Shown here: positions 8,194 through 15,940 of the stretch, piece after piece | How positions within the stretch are numbered: the stretch's first letter is position 1 | How the letters are laid out: every line of letters starts with the position of its first letter | Assembly (NCBI RefSeq): GCF_000172415.1 | Contig: NZ_ABLD01000006.1 | Coordinates: forward strand, 342,122-406,121 | Length of the DNA: 64,000 nucleotides | DNA from: Paraburkholderia graminis C4D1M | Lineage (GTDB): Bacteria > Pseudomonadota > Gammaproteobacteria > Burkholderiales > Burkholderiaceae | Direction of reading: 5' to 3' | Program-made: the position numbers and the translations under genes | Notes under the pieces: generated by a model | Told to the model about the DNA's origin: nothing | The model's database searches: none | The model's input: the letters and a program-made list of their open reading frames with translations, nothing else

Positions 8194-8487
8194 ATGGTGA
8201 GAAGGAAGCTGCACTTTCGCAATAGCTCGCTGCGGGACTTCGCATCGCCCGACGGTGCGCCCACCACCGCGAGCGATTACAGGATCTACCCGACGTATCG
8301 ACGTACGGCGACCGGCACGTTCACCGGCGACCTGAAAGTCGTGAGGACGACGGATGACCGCGTGATTTTCCCTTACGACGGCGCGCCGATGATCGGTCCA
8401 TTCGAGACCGCGCTGGAAGCGCGCGAGGCTGCCGCGCGCAAGGGCGCGGAACTGGTCGCGGCGGATTTGCTGAACCCGGAGCCGTGA
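8194..8487 (+). CDS. DUF6723-like conserved protein, 97 aa
   Basis: A compact soluble protein with a YRIYPTYRRTATGTFTG segment, LKVVRTTDDRVIFPYDGAP, and an Ala-rich C-terminal helix ending in AADLLNPEP. I associate this pattern with DUF6723, a Burkholderia-centred family of unknown function; that assignment is from memory. ATG 8194 (after AGGGATTGAG) is preferred over ATG 8125, which adds an unrelated tail. Regulation is not visible. Confidence 0.65.
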   Translation: MVRRKLHFRNSSLRDFASPDGAPTTASDYRIYPTYRRTATGTFTGDLKVVRTTDDRVIFPYDGAPMIGPFETALEAREAAARKGAELVAADLLNPEP

Positions 8488-8556
8488 ATGCGTGAAGCGA
8501 AGCGGGGCGCGCGGCGTGCGAGGCCGCGCATGAGATTGCAGGCGTGAGGCGCGGGA

Positions 8557-9132
8557 TCAGGCGCGTTCGCTTTCCTTGGCTTCGGTTTTTGCTTCGCTTT
8601 TCGCTTCGTTGTTCCCCTCGTTCCGAGCCTTCTCCGCCGCGGTTTTCTCCACACACGCATCGACGTCGACGCTCTCCCTGCCATGCGCGCCGACGCGGCT
8701 TGCCAGCCGCAGGTACGCGGCCGCGAGCCGCCGCAGATCGTCTTCGGAAGCGTCTTCGATACCGATCAACTGGTTGTTCGCCGCCCGATGCGACGCGAGC
8801 AATTCGTTAAGTTTGAGATGCATCGCGACGCTGTCCTTGTTCTGGCTTTGCTGGATCAGAAAGACCATCAGGAACGTGATGATCGTCGTGCCCGTGTTAA
8901 TGACCAGTTGCCACGCGTCGGAAAAATGAAAGACCGGTCCCGTGACGGCCCAAACGACTATCGTGATGAGCGCGAGGCCGAATGCGATGGGCGAACCCGC
9001 GATCCGCGTGACTGAACTGGCGAACACGTCGAATGCGCGCGTGACCGGATTGCGCGATGCGTACGCGGGGCTCGAGGTCGGCGGAATAGTGTTGATGCTG
9101 TCCGAGCTGGAGCGCGCTTCTGCTGGTCTCAT
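8557..9132 (-). CDS. Low-affinity iron permease family membrane protein
   Basis: The 191-residue protein has two membrane segments (about residues 48-66 and 72-95: FGLALITIVVWAVTG and INTGTTIITFLMVFLIQ). These are followed by QQSQNKDSVAMHLKLNELL, the signature of the low-affinity iron permease family (PF04120). A long charged C-terminal tail rich in Ala, Glu and Lys follows. Despite the family name, transport has not been shown for most bacterial members. ATG 9132 follows GGGAGAAATAAC. Confidence 0.85.
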   Translation of the reverse strand: MRPAEARSSSDSINTIPPTSSPAYASRNPVTRAFDVFASSVTRIAGSPIAFGLALITIVVWAVTGPVFHFSDAWQLVINTGTTIITFLMVFLIQQSQNKDSVAMHLKLNELLASHRAANNQLIGIEDASEDDLRRLAAAYLRLASRVGAHGRESVDVDACVEKTAAEKARNEGNNEAKSEAKTEAKESERA

Positions 9133-9221
9133 GTTATTTCTCCCGGAATGATTCTATCGAACGCGCAGCACAGTTCGTGCCGGGTTCGCGCAAGCAGCTT
9201 CCGGTAATACGAAAAAATGCT

Positions 9222-9437
9222 TCAGCAGCACGAGCATCCGCTGCGATGGCGCATGCCGTAACTGCCCGCGTCGTCGCTCGAATCGGCTGAGCCGCCGCCG
9301 AGCGACGGTGCGCCGATCACCACGCGCGCGGCAGCGTTTCCGCACTGCGGGCAGGGCGCGGGTTCATCGCGCTCGGCAATGCGGCGCGCCGTTTCGAAGT
9401 TGCCGCATTCGGCGCACTGGTAGTCATAAACTGGCAT
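9222..9437 (-). CDS. FmdB-type zinc-ribbon protein
   Basis: A 71-residue protein opening with MPVYDYQCAECGNFE and then CPQCGN, the two CxxC knuckles of the FmdB/CxxC_CxxC putative regulatory zinc ribbon. A Gly/Ser linker and a terminal GCSCC give extra cysteines. ATG 9437 matches the invariant MPxYxYxC start of the family although its ribosome-binding site is weak. The role is unknown; such proteins are small metal-binding factors. Confidence 0.85.
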   Translation of the reverse strand: MPVYDYQCAECGNFETARRIAERDEPAPCPQCGNAAARVVIGAPSLGGGSADSSDDAGSYGMRHRSGCSCC

Positions 9438-9500
9438 GGGTGTCGATCTGCGAGACAAAAAAATTTAAGTGCCGATCGCCGCGCGGGGCGACTGCGTCGG

Positions 9501-11666
9501 TTAGTCGACGCCGGCTTGCGATTGCTCCAGTTTAGCGCGCACGCGCGCGGCGAGTACTTCGGGAGAGAAGGGCTTTCTGATCACTTCCATATCGGACGGT
9601 GTATCGCCCGGTGCATAGCCTGTGACGAGTATCACGGGCATCCGCGAATAACGCTGCCTCACCGACTCGGCGACCTGGCGGCCGTTCAGCGCGCCGGGCA
9701 GGGCGACGTCGCTGATCAGCAGATCGAAACGCGCGCCCGCATGCAGCAGCCGCAGCGCCGCGGCTCCGCTGTCGGCCTCGAGTACGCGATAGCCCTGTTC
9801 CCTCAATTGCTCGGCGGTAACTTCGCGGACGATCTCTTCGTCCTCGACGAGCATGATGGTTTTGCCGGGGCCAGTGCTGTGCTCTTCGACATCCTCGCGT
9901 TGCACCGAGGCCGGCATGTACAGGCGCACCGTTGTCCCTTTGCCGACGGCAGTTTGCATCTGCACGATTCCGCCGGACTGTCTGACGAAGCCGTATATCT
10001 GGCTCAGGCCGAGACCGACGCCCTGGCCCGAAGGCTTCGTCGTGAAGAACGGCTCGAACGCGTGCTCCATGATCTTTTGCGACATGCCGGTGCCCGTGTC
10101 GGATACCGCGATGCAGCAGTAGCGTCCGGGCAGCGCGTCCTCGAAGTCGGCCACCTCGGCTTCGTTCAGGATCACTTCGCTCGTGCTGATGGTGAGCCAG
10201 CCGCCGTCCGGCATCGCGTCGCGCGCATTCACGCACAGATTCCCGAGCGCGCTTTCCATCTGGTTCGGATCGCATTGCACGAGCCACACGCCGTCGCCGA
10301 GTTTCAGCTCGACGTTGATGCTCGCGCCGACCACGCGGCGAATCATGTCCTCCATGTCGTGCGCGATCGCGTCGAGGCTGACGAGCCGCGGCTCGAGCGT
10401 TTGCTGGCGAGCGAACGCGAGCAGACGGTGCGTGAGAGTCGCGGCGCGCACCGCGCCTTTTTCCGCGCGCTCGACGAGCGTGACGACGTCGCTTGGGCGG
10501 CCTTGTTGCATGCGCACGCGAATCAGGCCGAGACAACTCATGATTGCTTGCAGCATGTTGTTGAAGTCGTGCGCGATGCCGCCTGTGAGCTGGCCGATCG
10601 CCTTCAGCTTTTCGCTGTGACGCAGACGTTCTTCCGCACGCGAACGTTCGCGCGCTTCCACATGCAGCGTGTCGAGTGCCTGCTGCAATTCGGCCGTGCG
10701 CTCGTACACGCGTCTTTCGAGTTCCTCGCCGCTGCGTTCCAGCGCTTCGCGTATGCGAGCCTGGTCCTCGATATCCGTCGATGTGCCGAGCCACGTCACC
10801 GTGCGTCCTTCGGGGCGCACCGGCCTCGCGTGCGTCTGAAACCAGCGGTACGCGCCGTCCGCGCGACGGATGCGATGCGCGACCGCATATTCGCCCTGCG
10901 CCTCGCTCGAAGTCCATGCCGCCATGGTGGCGTCGCGGTCCTCGGGATGAATCGCATCGAGCCATCCGAGACCGCGGCTGTTCTTCTCCGGCAGTCCGCT
11001 GTATTCGGTCCATTGCGGACTGTCCCAGGTGCGCTCGCCCGTGCTCGTGCAGGTGAACACCAGTTGCGGAATCTGCGTCGCCAGCATGCGGTAACGCTCT
11101 TCGCTTTCGCGCAGAGAGGTCGCGTGCTTGCGCGTTTCGGCGGCGATGCGAAGCCGTTCGACCGCAGCGGCGAGCAGGTTCGCGTAGGAGCGCAGGAACT
11201 CGGTGTCCACGTCGCTAAAGTCGCGCGGCTTGCGGCTGTCCACCTGCAGCACGCCATACGCGGGCCGGTCTTTTCCGCCAAGAATCACGACATTGATCAG
11301 CGCCTTCACGCCCGCATCGACGATGAACTGCGAGTAGCGGAAGCGCTTTTCATTGGCGATGTCGGGCGAGATCGCGGGCTTGCCGGTTTGCAGCGCATAG
11401 CCTTCGGACGAACCGCGCTCGGCGCGCGCCCTGGCCTCGCCGACGACGCCCGGCGGCCAGCCGACTCCCGCGCGCACGACGAGCGTGACGCGGTCCTTCT
11501 GTAGTTCCATCACCTTCGCCATGTCGGTTTGCAGCGCTTCGGCCACGAGCCGGCAGGCCTCGGTGAGGATCTCGTCGAGATCGTCGGAACGCAACGCAAG
11601 CTCGCCGAATCGCGCCAGAATCGCTTGCTGGTTGACAAGAATGGCTTCGCGGTCCGCAGTGCTCAC
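9501..11666 (-). CDS. Hybrid sensor histidine kinase, GAF-PAS-HisKA-HATPase-REC
   Basis: Soluble hybrid kinase of 721 residues. A GAF domain (about 15-170) is followed by a PAS/PAC region (about 190-310) and a coiled coil. The dimerisation helix has GGIAHDFNN (His near 366), then an HATPase with NARDAM, DTGTGM and GVGLGL. The C-terminal receiver has its Asp near 653 (LLISDVALPG). GTG 11666 with AAAGGA eight bases upstream is the best start. A TTGC tandem repeat lies in its leader. It has no adjacent response regulator and may signal to a shared partner, as may the kinase at 376. Confidence 0.88.
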   Translation of the reverse strand: MSTADREAILVNQQAILARFGELALRSDDLDEILTEACRLVAEALQTDMAKVMELQKDRVTLVVRAGVGWPPGVVGEARARAERGSSEGYALQTGKPAISPDIANEKRFRYSQFIVDAGVKALINVVILGGKDRPAYGVLQVDSRKPRDFSDVDTEFLRSYANLLAAAVERLRIAAETRKHATSLRESEERYRMLATQIPQLVFTCTSTGERTWDSPQWTEYSGLPEKNSRGLGWLDAIHPEDRDATMAAWTSSEAQGEYAVAHRIRRADGAYRWFQTHARPVRPEGRTVTWLGTSTDIEDQARIREALERSGEELERRVYERTAELQQALDTLHVEARERSRAEERLRHSEKLKAIGQLTGGIAHDFNNMLQAIMSCLGLIRVRMQQGRPSDVVTLVERAEKGAVRAATLTHRLLAFARQQTLEPRLVSLDAIAHDMEDMIRRVVGASINVELKLGDGVWLVQCDPNQMESALGNLCVNARDAMPDGGWLTISTSEVILNEAEVADFEDALPGRYCCIAVSDTGTGMSQKIMEHAFEPFFTTKPSGQGVGLGLSQIYGFVRQSGGIVQMQTAVGKGTTVRLYMPASVQREDVEEHSTGPGKTIMLVEDEEIVREVTAEQLREQGYRVLEADSGAAALRLLHAGARFDLLISDVALPGALNGRQVAESVRQRYSRMPVILVTGYAPGDTPSDMEVIRKPFSPEVLAARVRAKLEQSQAGVD

Positions 11667-11677
11667 GGCAAGATCCT

Positions 11678-11696
11678 TTGCTTGCTTGCTTGCTTG
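11678..11696. repeat. Tetranucleotide TTGC repeat in the leader of the GAF-PAS kinase
   Basis: TTGC is repeated four times plus a partial unit, starting 12 bases upstream of the kinase start codon and overlapping the ribosome-binding region on the minus strand. Tetranucleotide repeats here could slip and change translation, but the copy number is low. Confidence 0.7.
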
Positions 11697-11878
11697 AGAA
11701 GAAGAAACCGGGCCGCCCGTACCGCGGCGGCCCTATAGATGGCAGCAGCCAGATTCATTCCTGACACGGCGAAAGAGTGCGTTTGCATGCGACGCTGCCA
11801 CGCGACGTGTGAACGCGCGCGAGGAACGCGCGATGCTGCATCGTCTGCCACCCGATGACGAACCTCAAGGAGATGCAT

Positions 11879-12106
11879 ATGGCGTCCAATAGCAATTCGA
11901 CCAGTTCCAACGGCGGTCCGATTCGCAAATTCATCGATGTCCAGAAGGCGCTGAAAGGCGCCTCGTATCCCGCCGACAAGGCGAGTCTGCTGGACACCGC
12001 AAAAGGCAACGGCGCCGACGACGAAGTGCTCGACGCGCTCGAACGTTTGCCGGAACAGGAGTACGGCAGTCCGGCGGAAGTCTCGAAGGGCGTGGGCAAC
12101 GAGTGA
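11879..12106 (+). CDS. DUF2795 domain protein, 75 aa
   Basis: Small soluble protein with a Ser/Asn-rich start and a DUF2795 core (VQKALKGASYPADKASLL, then DDEVLDALERLPEQEY and a Gly-rich end). DUF2795 proteins are short helical proteins of unknown function, common in stress gene neighbourhoods. ATG 11879 has AAGGAG seven bases upstream; ATG 11873 is too close to that site. A strong GC hairpin follows the stop. Confidence 0.85.
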   Translation: MASNSNSTSSNGGPIRKFIDVQKALKGASYPADKASLLDTAKGNGADDEVLDALERLPEQEYGSPAEVSKGVGNE

Positions 12107-12112
12107 CCTCGC

Positions 12113-12141
12113 GCGGCCGCGGCGTGCAAGGCCGCGGCCGC
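12113..12141 (+). terminator. Perfect 11-pair GC hairpin after DUF2795 gene
   Basis: GCGGCCGCGGC (12113-12123) pairs perfectly with GCCGCGGCCGC (12131-12141) around a seven-base loop, seven bases after the stop codon. No long U-run follows. Confidence 0.55.
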
Positions 12142-12195
12142 TGTCAAATCTGCAAGCGACGGAACGAACTACAAGCAGCAACGGTTCGCGTTGCG

Positions 12196-12609
12196 TCATG
12201 TTTGTGAAAGCTCCGCAAGCATCACCGACAGCGTGCCCGCCTCGTTCTGCACGCCCGCATCGAGATTGATCGCGCCGGGCGTCTCGGTTTCGATTGCACG
12301 CAACAGACGCGGCGTGAACGACGCGCCGAAGCGCGCGATCATTGCATCGCGTGCGCTGTCTTTGGCTTCGATGAGTTCGCGCAATTCGTCGAGCGGCAAG
12401 CCGACGAACAGGTTCAGCGGATAAGGCGGCGCGTCGGCATCGCCTGAGTCCTGATTAGCCGCGCGAATGCGCAGGCCCGGCTGCAGATGCGCCGCGAATT
12501 CAGCCGTCACTTCGTAGTCAGGCGCAAAGTTGAGCGACGTCTTTGCCTCGCTCTCGAGAAAAGGCGCAACGCCTTCGAGGCGCGCAAGTTCTTCGTCGCT
12601 GAGCAGCAT
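12196..12609 (-). CDS. Conserved hypothetical protein, 137 aa
   Basis: A soluble acidic protein with an MLLSDEELARLEGVAPFLESE start, a central FAPDYEVTAEFAAHLQ segment and a Leu/Ala-rich end. No domain is recognised. ATG 12609 has an excellent AAGGAG at eight bases and is much better than the long upstream extension in the same frame, which is Arg-rich. The next gene, at 12792, is divergent. Confidence 0.65.
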   Translation of the reverse strand: MLLSDEELARLEGVAPFLESEAKTSLNFAPDYEVTAEFAAHLQPGLRIRAANQDSGDADAPPYPLNLFVGLPLDELRELIEAKDSARDAMIARFGASFTPRLLRAIETETPGAINLDAGVQNEAGTLSVMLAELSQT

Positions 12610-12791
12610 GATCGGTTCTCCTTTTAGTGGCATCGCCAGATTTGCGGGCGAGACTAGCTTCCCAGCAAGCCGCTTGCCGCGGTCGCGTGCGACCTGTCGC
12701 GCATACGCGCGGGCATGAGCGATGCTGCGCGTGGCTGACATCGACTAACCCAAGCCGTGCCTTGCGCGACGGCGAACCGAACGGTGCTACC

Positions 12792-13049
12792 ATGCATTCG
12801 AATCTGAAAGGCGCGTTGCTGGCCGTATCGATTGCCGCGTTGGCAATGGGCGCGTCCGGCTGCAAGAAGGTGGACGACGCGAACAAGGACACCACGAGTT
12901 CCGCCAGCAGCGGTGTGATGAGCAATTCGGCGGGCGCGAATGGAACGAGCGGTGAGAGCGACGCCGCGAAACGCGCGAGCGATACGGCGGCGGCCGGTGC
13001 TTCGGGCCAATCGGGCAGCGCGGCGTCCGCGGCCTCCGGGAGTCAATAA
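12792..13049 (+). CDS. Small exported Ala/Ser-rich protein, probable lipoprotein
   Basis: An 85-residue protein with a signal peptide (residues 1-24). A lipobox-like ASGC near residue 24 is followed by KK, and the mature part is low-complexity (Ala, Ser, Gly, Asn) without hydrophobic segments. The lipobox is not ideal (no Leu at -3), so secretion is more certain than lipidation. The ribosome-binding site is weak. The function is unknown. Confidence 0.6.
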   Translation: MHSNLKGALLAVSIAALAMGASGCKKVDDANKDTTSSASSGVMSNSAGANGTSGESDAAKRASDTAAAGASGQSGSAASAASGSQ

Positions 13050-13115
13050 CGCGTCGTCGTGTCAGTTAAATTGCAGGAGCGCCGCGCTCGGGCTCCGGTT
13101 TGCAAGGGACTTGTC

Positions 13116-13577
13116 ATGAGTGAATCGACGCATCGGCCGTCATTGGGCGCGGCCGTCTATTACCAGGACCCGTTCGCCGCGCTCGAATGGCTCGAGCGGG
13201 CTTTCGGCTTCAAGCGGCAAATGGTGATTACCGACGACGCCGGGCAACTCGCTCATTCGGAAATGCGTTTCGGCGATAGCTACGTGATGATCAGCCGCGA
13301 ATGGTCGGAAGACTCCGTGAGTCCTGTATCGGTCGGCGGGAAGAATACGCAATCGGTGCACGTGCAACTAAGCGAAGGCATCGACGAACATTGCGCCCGC
13401 GCGCGGGCCGAGGGCGCTGTCATCACGCGCGAGCCGGCGGATCAGTTTTATGGCGACCGTGTTTATGCGGCGCGCGATCCGGAAGGACATATCTGGAGTT
13501 TCGGGCAGACCGTGCGCGCCGTTTCGCGCGAAGAAGCGGAGCGCGTGAGCGGCTTGAAAATCGAAGGCTGGATATAG
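13116..13577 (+). CDS. VOC-family (glyoxalase-like, PhnB-type) protein
   Basis: A 153-residue protein with the beta-alpha-beta-beta-beta pattern of the vicinal oxygen chelate fold. Family landmarks are AVYYQDPFAALEWLERAFGF, the SEMRFGDSYVMIS strand, and DRVYAARDPEGHIWSFGQ at the end. Such proteins may be dioxygenases, lyases or resistance proteins; nothing identifies the substrate. ATG 13116 follows AGGGA. The GNAT gene starts six bases after its stop, so the two are probably co-transcribed. Confidence 0.8.
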   Translation: MSESTHRPSLGAAVYYQDPFAALEWLERAFGFKRQMVITDDAGQLAHSEMRFGDSYVMISREWSEDSVSPVSVGGKNTQSVHVQLSEGIDEHCARARAEGAVITREPADQFYGDRVYAARDPEGHIWSFGQTVRAVSREEAERVSGLKIEGWI

Positions 13578-13583
13578 CGGGAT

Positions 13584-14159
13584 ATGCGTAACGAGCCTGA
13601 GATTAACCGCGCCGGTTTTGTTCCGATTCACATGCAACAACCGGCCGGCGTCAGTTTCCGTTTTGCAAAAGCGGACGATGCAGAAACCATTCGCGCGATC
13701 GAATTCGAAGCGGGCGCGCGCTTCGCGAGCGTCGGCATGACCGGCATCGCGGATGCGCCGCCGATGAGCCTCTCTGTTGTCGAGCGCAAGATTGCGGCGC
13801 AGGAGATTATCGTCGCGGTGGATAGCGATGGAACGCGCGCCGGATTCCTGATGTTCGAGCCGCAACCGGCGCGCATCTACATTCAGGAACTGGATGTATT
13901 GACCTCGCATGCGGGGCGGCGCATCGGCGCGGCGTTGATCGAAGAAATCGCGCAACTGGCGCGTTCGCGCGGGCTCATGCAGCTTGTTTTGTCGACGTAT
14001 CGCGACGTGCCGTGGAATGCGCCGTATTACCGGCGACTCGGCTTCCGCGATATCGAAGAAGCCGAGCTTGATGACGCGCTGATTGCGCGGCGCGATGCGC
14101 ACATTGCGCGAGGGCTTGATGAATCGAAGCGCGTTTTCATGCGACGCGATCTCGGTTGA
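13584..14159 (+). CDS. GNAT-family N-acetyltransferase
   Basis: A 191-residue acetyltransferase with an acetyl-CoA-dependent GNAT core. Motif A is ELDVLTSHAGRRIGAALIEE (residues about 110-130), and motif B is in VPWNAPYYRRLGFRD. The N-terminal part (SFRFAKADDAETIRAIE) is the usual first strand and helix. The substrate, an amine of a small molecule or protein, cannot be deduced. ATG 13584 is the first start after the upstream VOC gene. A bidirectional terminator follows. Confidence 0.85.
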   Translation: MRNEPEINRAGFVPIHMQQPAGVSFRFAKADDAETIRAIEFEAGARFASVGMTGIADAPPMSLSVVERKIAAQEIIVAVDSDGTRAGFLMFEPQPARIYIQELDVLTSHAGRRIGAALIEEIAQLARSRGLMQLVLSTYRDVPWNAPYYRRLGFRDIEEAELDDALIARRDAHIARGLDESKRVFMRRDLG

Positions 14160-14197
14160 TGCGGTTTTTGACGTGCACGCTTTGCGCGACGCAGAGC

Positions 14198-14257
14198 AAA
14201 AAAAACGGCGGGCGTCGCCGGAGTTTTGCACATGCTCCGATGACACCCGCCGCTTTT
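14198..14257. terminator. Bidirectional terminator between GNAT gene and nemA
   Basis: CGGCGGGCGTC (14206-14216) pairs with GACACCCGCCG (14242-14252), allowing one G-U pair, and an inner CGGAG/CTCCG extends the hairpin. An A-run (14198-14205) on the left and TTTT on the right make it competent on both strands, as expected between convergent genes. Confidence 0.75.
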
Positions 14258-14309
14258 CACTACATGTTTGCAGCAGCGAATCTTCTTGCTTTACTGCTTA
14301 TTCCACTGC

Positions 14310-15371
14310 TTATTCCACAGTCTCCAGCGCCGGATAATCCACATAACCCGTCTCGCCACGAGCGTAATACGTAGCCGGGTCCGGCTTGTTCAACGGCGCG
14401 TTCGTCGCAAAGCGGCGCACGAGGTCGGGATTCGCGATGAACAACTGGCCCCAGGCCACCGCGTCGGCTTCGCCTGCGTCGAGTACTTGCTGCGCGGTTT
14501 CCTTCGTGAACTTTTCGTTCGCGATGTACGGGCCGCCGAATTCCTTCTTCAACTGCGGGCCAAGGCGATCTTCGCCCAACGCTTCGCGTGCGGCGATGAA
14601 CGCGATCTTGCGCTTGCCGAGTTCGCGGGCCACATAGCCGAAGGTTGCCGCGGCATTCGAATCGCCCATGTCGTGCGAGTCGCGGCGCGGCGCGAGATGC
14701 ACGCCCACGCGCTGTGCGCCCCACACGTCGATGCAGGCGTCGGTGACTTCGAGCAGCAGACGCGCGCGATTTTCGATCGGGCCGCCGTAGGCGTCGGTAC
14801 GCTGATTGGTGCTGTCCTGCAGGAACTGGTCGAGCAGATAGCCGTTCGCGCCGTGCACTTCAACGCCGTCGAAGCCCGCTGCTTTCGCGTTTTCCGCGCC
14901 TTTGCGGAAGGCCTGAACGATGCCCGCGATTTCATCGAGTTCGAGTGCGCGCGGCGTCACATACGGACGCTCGGGGCGCACGAGGCTCACGTGGCCTTTC
15001 GCGGCAATCGCGCTCGGCGCAACCGGCAACTCGCCGTTCAGGAACAGCGGATCGGAAATGCGGCCCACGTGCCACAGTTGCAGGAAGATCTTGCCGCCGG
15101 CAGCGTGCACGGCCTGCGTGACGAGCTTCCAGCCTTCTACCTGTTCCTGCGACCAGATGCCCGGCGTGTCGGCATAACCCACGCCCTGCGGCGTGACGGA
15201 AGTGGCTTCGCTGATGATGAGCCCTGCCGTTGCGCGCTCGGCGTAGTACTTCGCCATTAGCGCGTTCGGCACGCGGATTTCCTCCGCGCGCTGACGCGTG
15301 AGCGGCGCCATGATGATGCGGTTCGACAGCGTGAGGTCGCCAATTTGCAGCGGATCGAAAAGAGTCGGCAT
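14310..15371 (-). CDS. nemA: Old Yellow Enzyme family NADH:flavin oxidoreductase (nemA-like)
   Basis: FMN-dependent ene-reductase of 353 residues that reduces activated double bonds and nitro compounds such as N-ethylmaleimide. The TIM barrel opens with LFDPLQIGDLTLSNRIIMAPLTR. The substrate-anchoring pair is HGAN within VEVHGANGYLLDQF, and the proton donor Tyr is in RTDAYGGPIENRAR. Length is normal for the family. ATG 15371 has AAAGGTGA upstream. An ArsR-type regulator lies 91 bases upstream on the same strand, matching the common arrangement in which an electrophile-sensing repressor controls nemA. Confidence 0.9.
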   Translation of the reverse strand: MPTLFDPLQIGDLTLSNRIIMAPLTRQRAEEIRVPNALMAKYYAERATAGLIISEATSVTPQGVGYADTPGIWSQEQVEGWKLVTQAVHAAGGKIFLQLWHVGRISDPLFLNGELPVAPSAIAAKGHVSLVRPERPYVTPRALELDEIAGIVQAFRKGAENAKAAGFDGVEVHGANGYLLDQFLQDSTNQRTDAYGGPIENRARLLLEVTDACIDVWGAQRVGVHLAPRRDSHDMGDSNAAATFGYVARELGKRKIAFIAAREALGEDRLGPQLKKEFGGPYIANEKFTKETAQQVLDAGEADAVAWGQLFIANPDLVRRFATNAPLNKPDPATYYARGETGYVDYPALETVE

Positions 15372-15462
15372 AAATATTCACCTTTGGCGGAGGCGCGGAC
15401 GCCTTGCCGAAAAGAGTTGCGTGACAACAAGAAAGTGACGGAAAGCGGCGATGCCGGACGAC

Positions 15463-15780
15463 TCAGAGCTTTGAGTTCATATGCTCGAGAAACGCCTGAA
15501 TAACGGCCTCGTTGCGTTTGAAGAACACCCATTGCCCCACACGTTTCGACGTGACCAGTCCCGCGCGCTGTAACGCGGCGAGATGGGCCGACACGGTGGA
15601 CTGCGAGAGCCCGCAGCGCGCGTCGATCTTGCCTGCGCATACGCCGTGGTCGAGCGGGAGTTCCTGGTCGGCGAAGTGCGCATGCGGCTCGCGCAGCCAG
15701 CCAAGAATCTCGCGACGCACCGGATTGGCGAGCGCCTTGTGTATCGCGTCGATGTCCGGCGCGATGGGGGTTCGTTTCAT
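15463..15780 (-). CDS. ArsR-family winged-helix transcriptional regulator
   Basis: A 105-residue protein with an ArsR HTH: ALANPVRREILGWL, the recognition region LSQSTVSAHLAALQRAGLV, and the wing TSKRVGQWVFFKRNE. A Cys in HGVCAGKIDARCGLSQ could sense electrophiles or metals; this is inference. It lies upstream of nemA on the same strand, so it probably regulates its own operon. An inverted repeat about 95-115 bases upstream is a candidate operator. Confidence 0.88.
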   Translation of the reverse strand: MKRTPIAPDIDAIHKALANPVRREILGWLREPHAHFADQELPLDHGVCAGKIDARCGLSQSTVSAHLAALQRAGLVTSKRVGQWVFFKRNEAVIQAFLEHMNSKL

Positions 15781-15875
15781 TCGTCAACTACCGTCATGCG
15801 GTTTCAATGAGCAGGCGCGCGGCGCGTTGATGCGTCGCGTTGCCTTACGTCTGCATCGCTACTGGACGAAGTATA

Positions 15876-15895
15876 TATCGGATTTTGACGATATG
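15876..15895. promoter_or_regulatory. Candidate operator of the ArsR regulator
   Basis: ATATCG (15876-15881) and CGATAT (15890-15895) form a perfect six-base inverted repeat with an eight-base spacer in the gap upstream of the ArsR gene. ArsR-family dimers bind such AT-rich dyads. Its distance from the start codon would place it around a promoter. Confidence 0.45.
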
Positions 15896-15940
15896 CGTTG
15901 AGGCACTACTGGGGGTGGGGGAATGGATGAGGGCCGCCTA

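Noticed and set aside
9516..11504. Long plus-strand open frame opposite the GAF-PAS kinase
   Set aside because: Composition is typical of a GC-rich antisense frame; the minus strand encodes all the expected kinase motifs.
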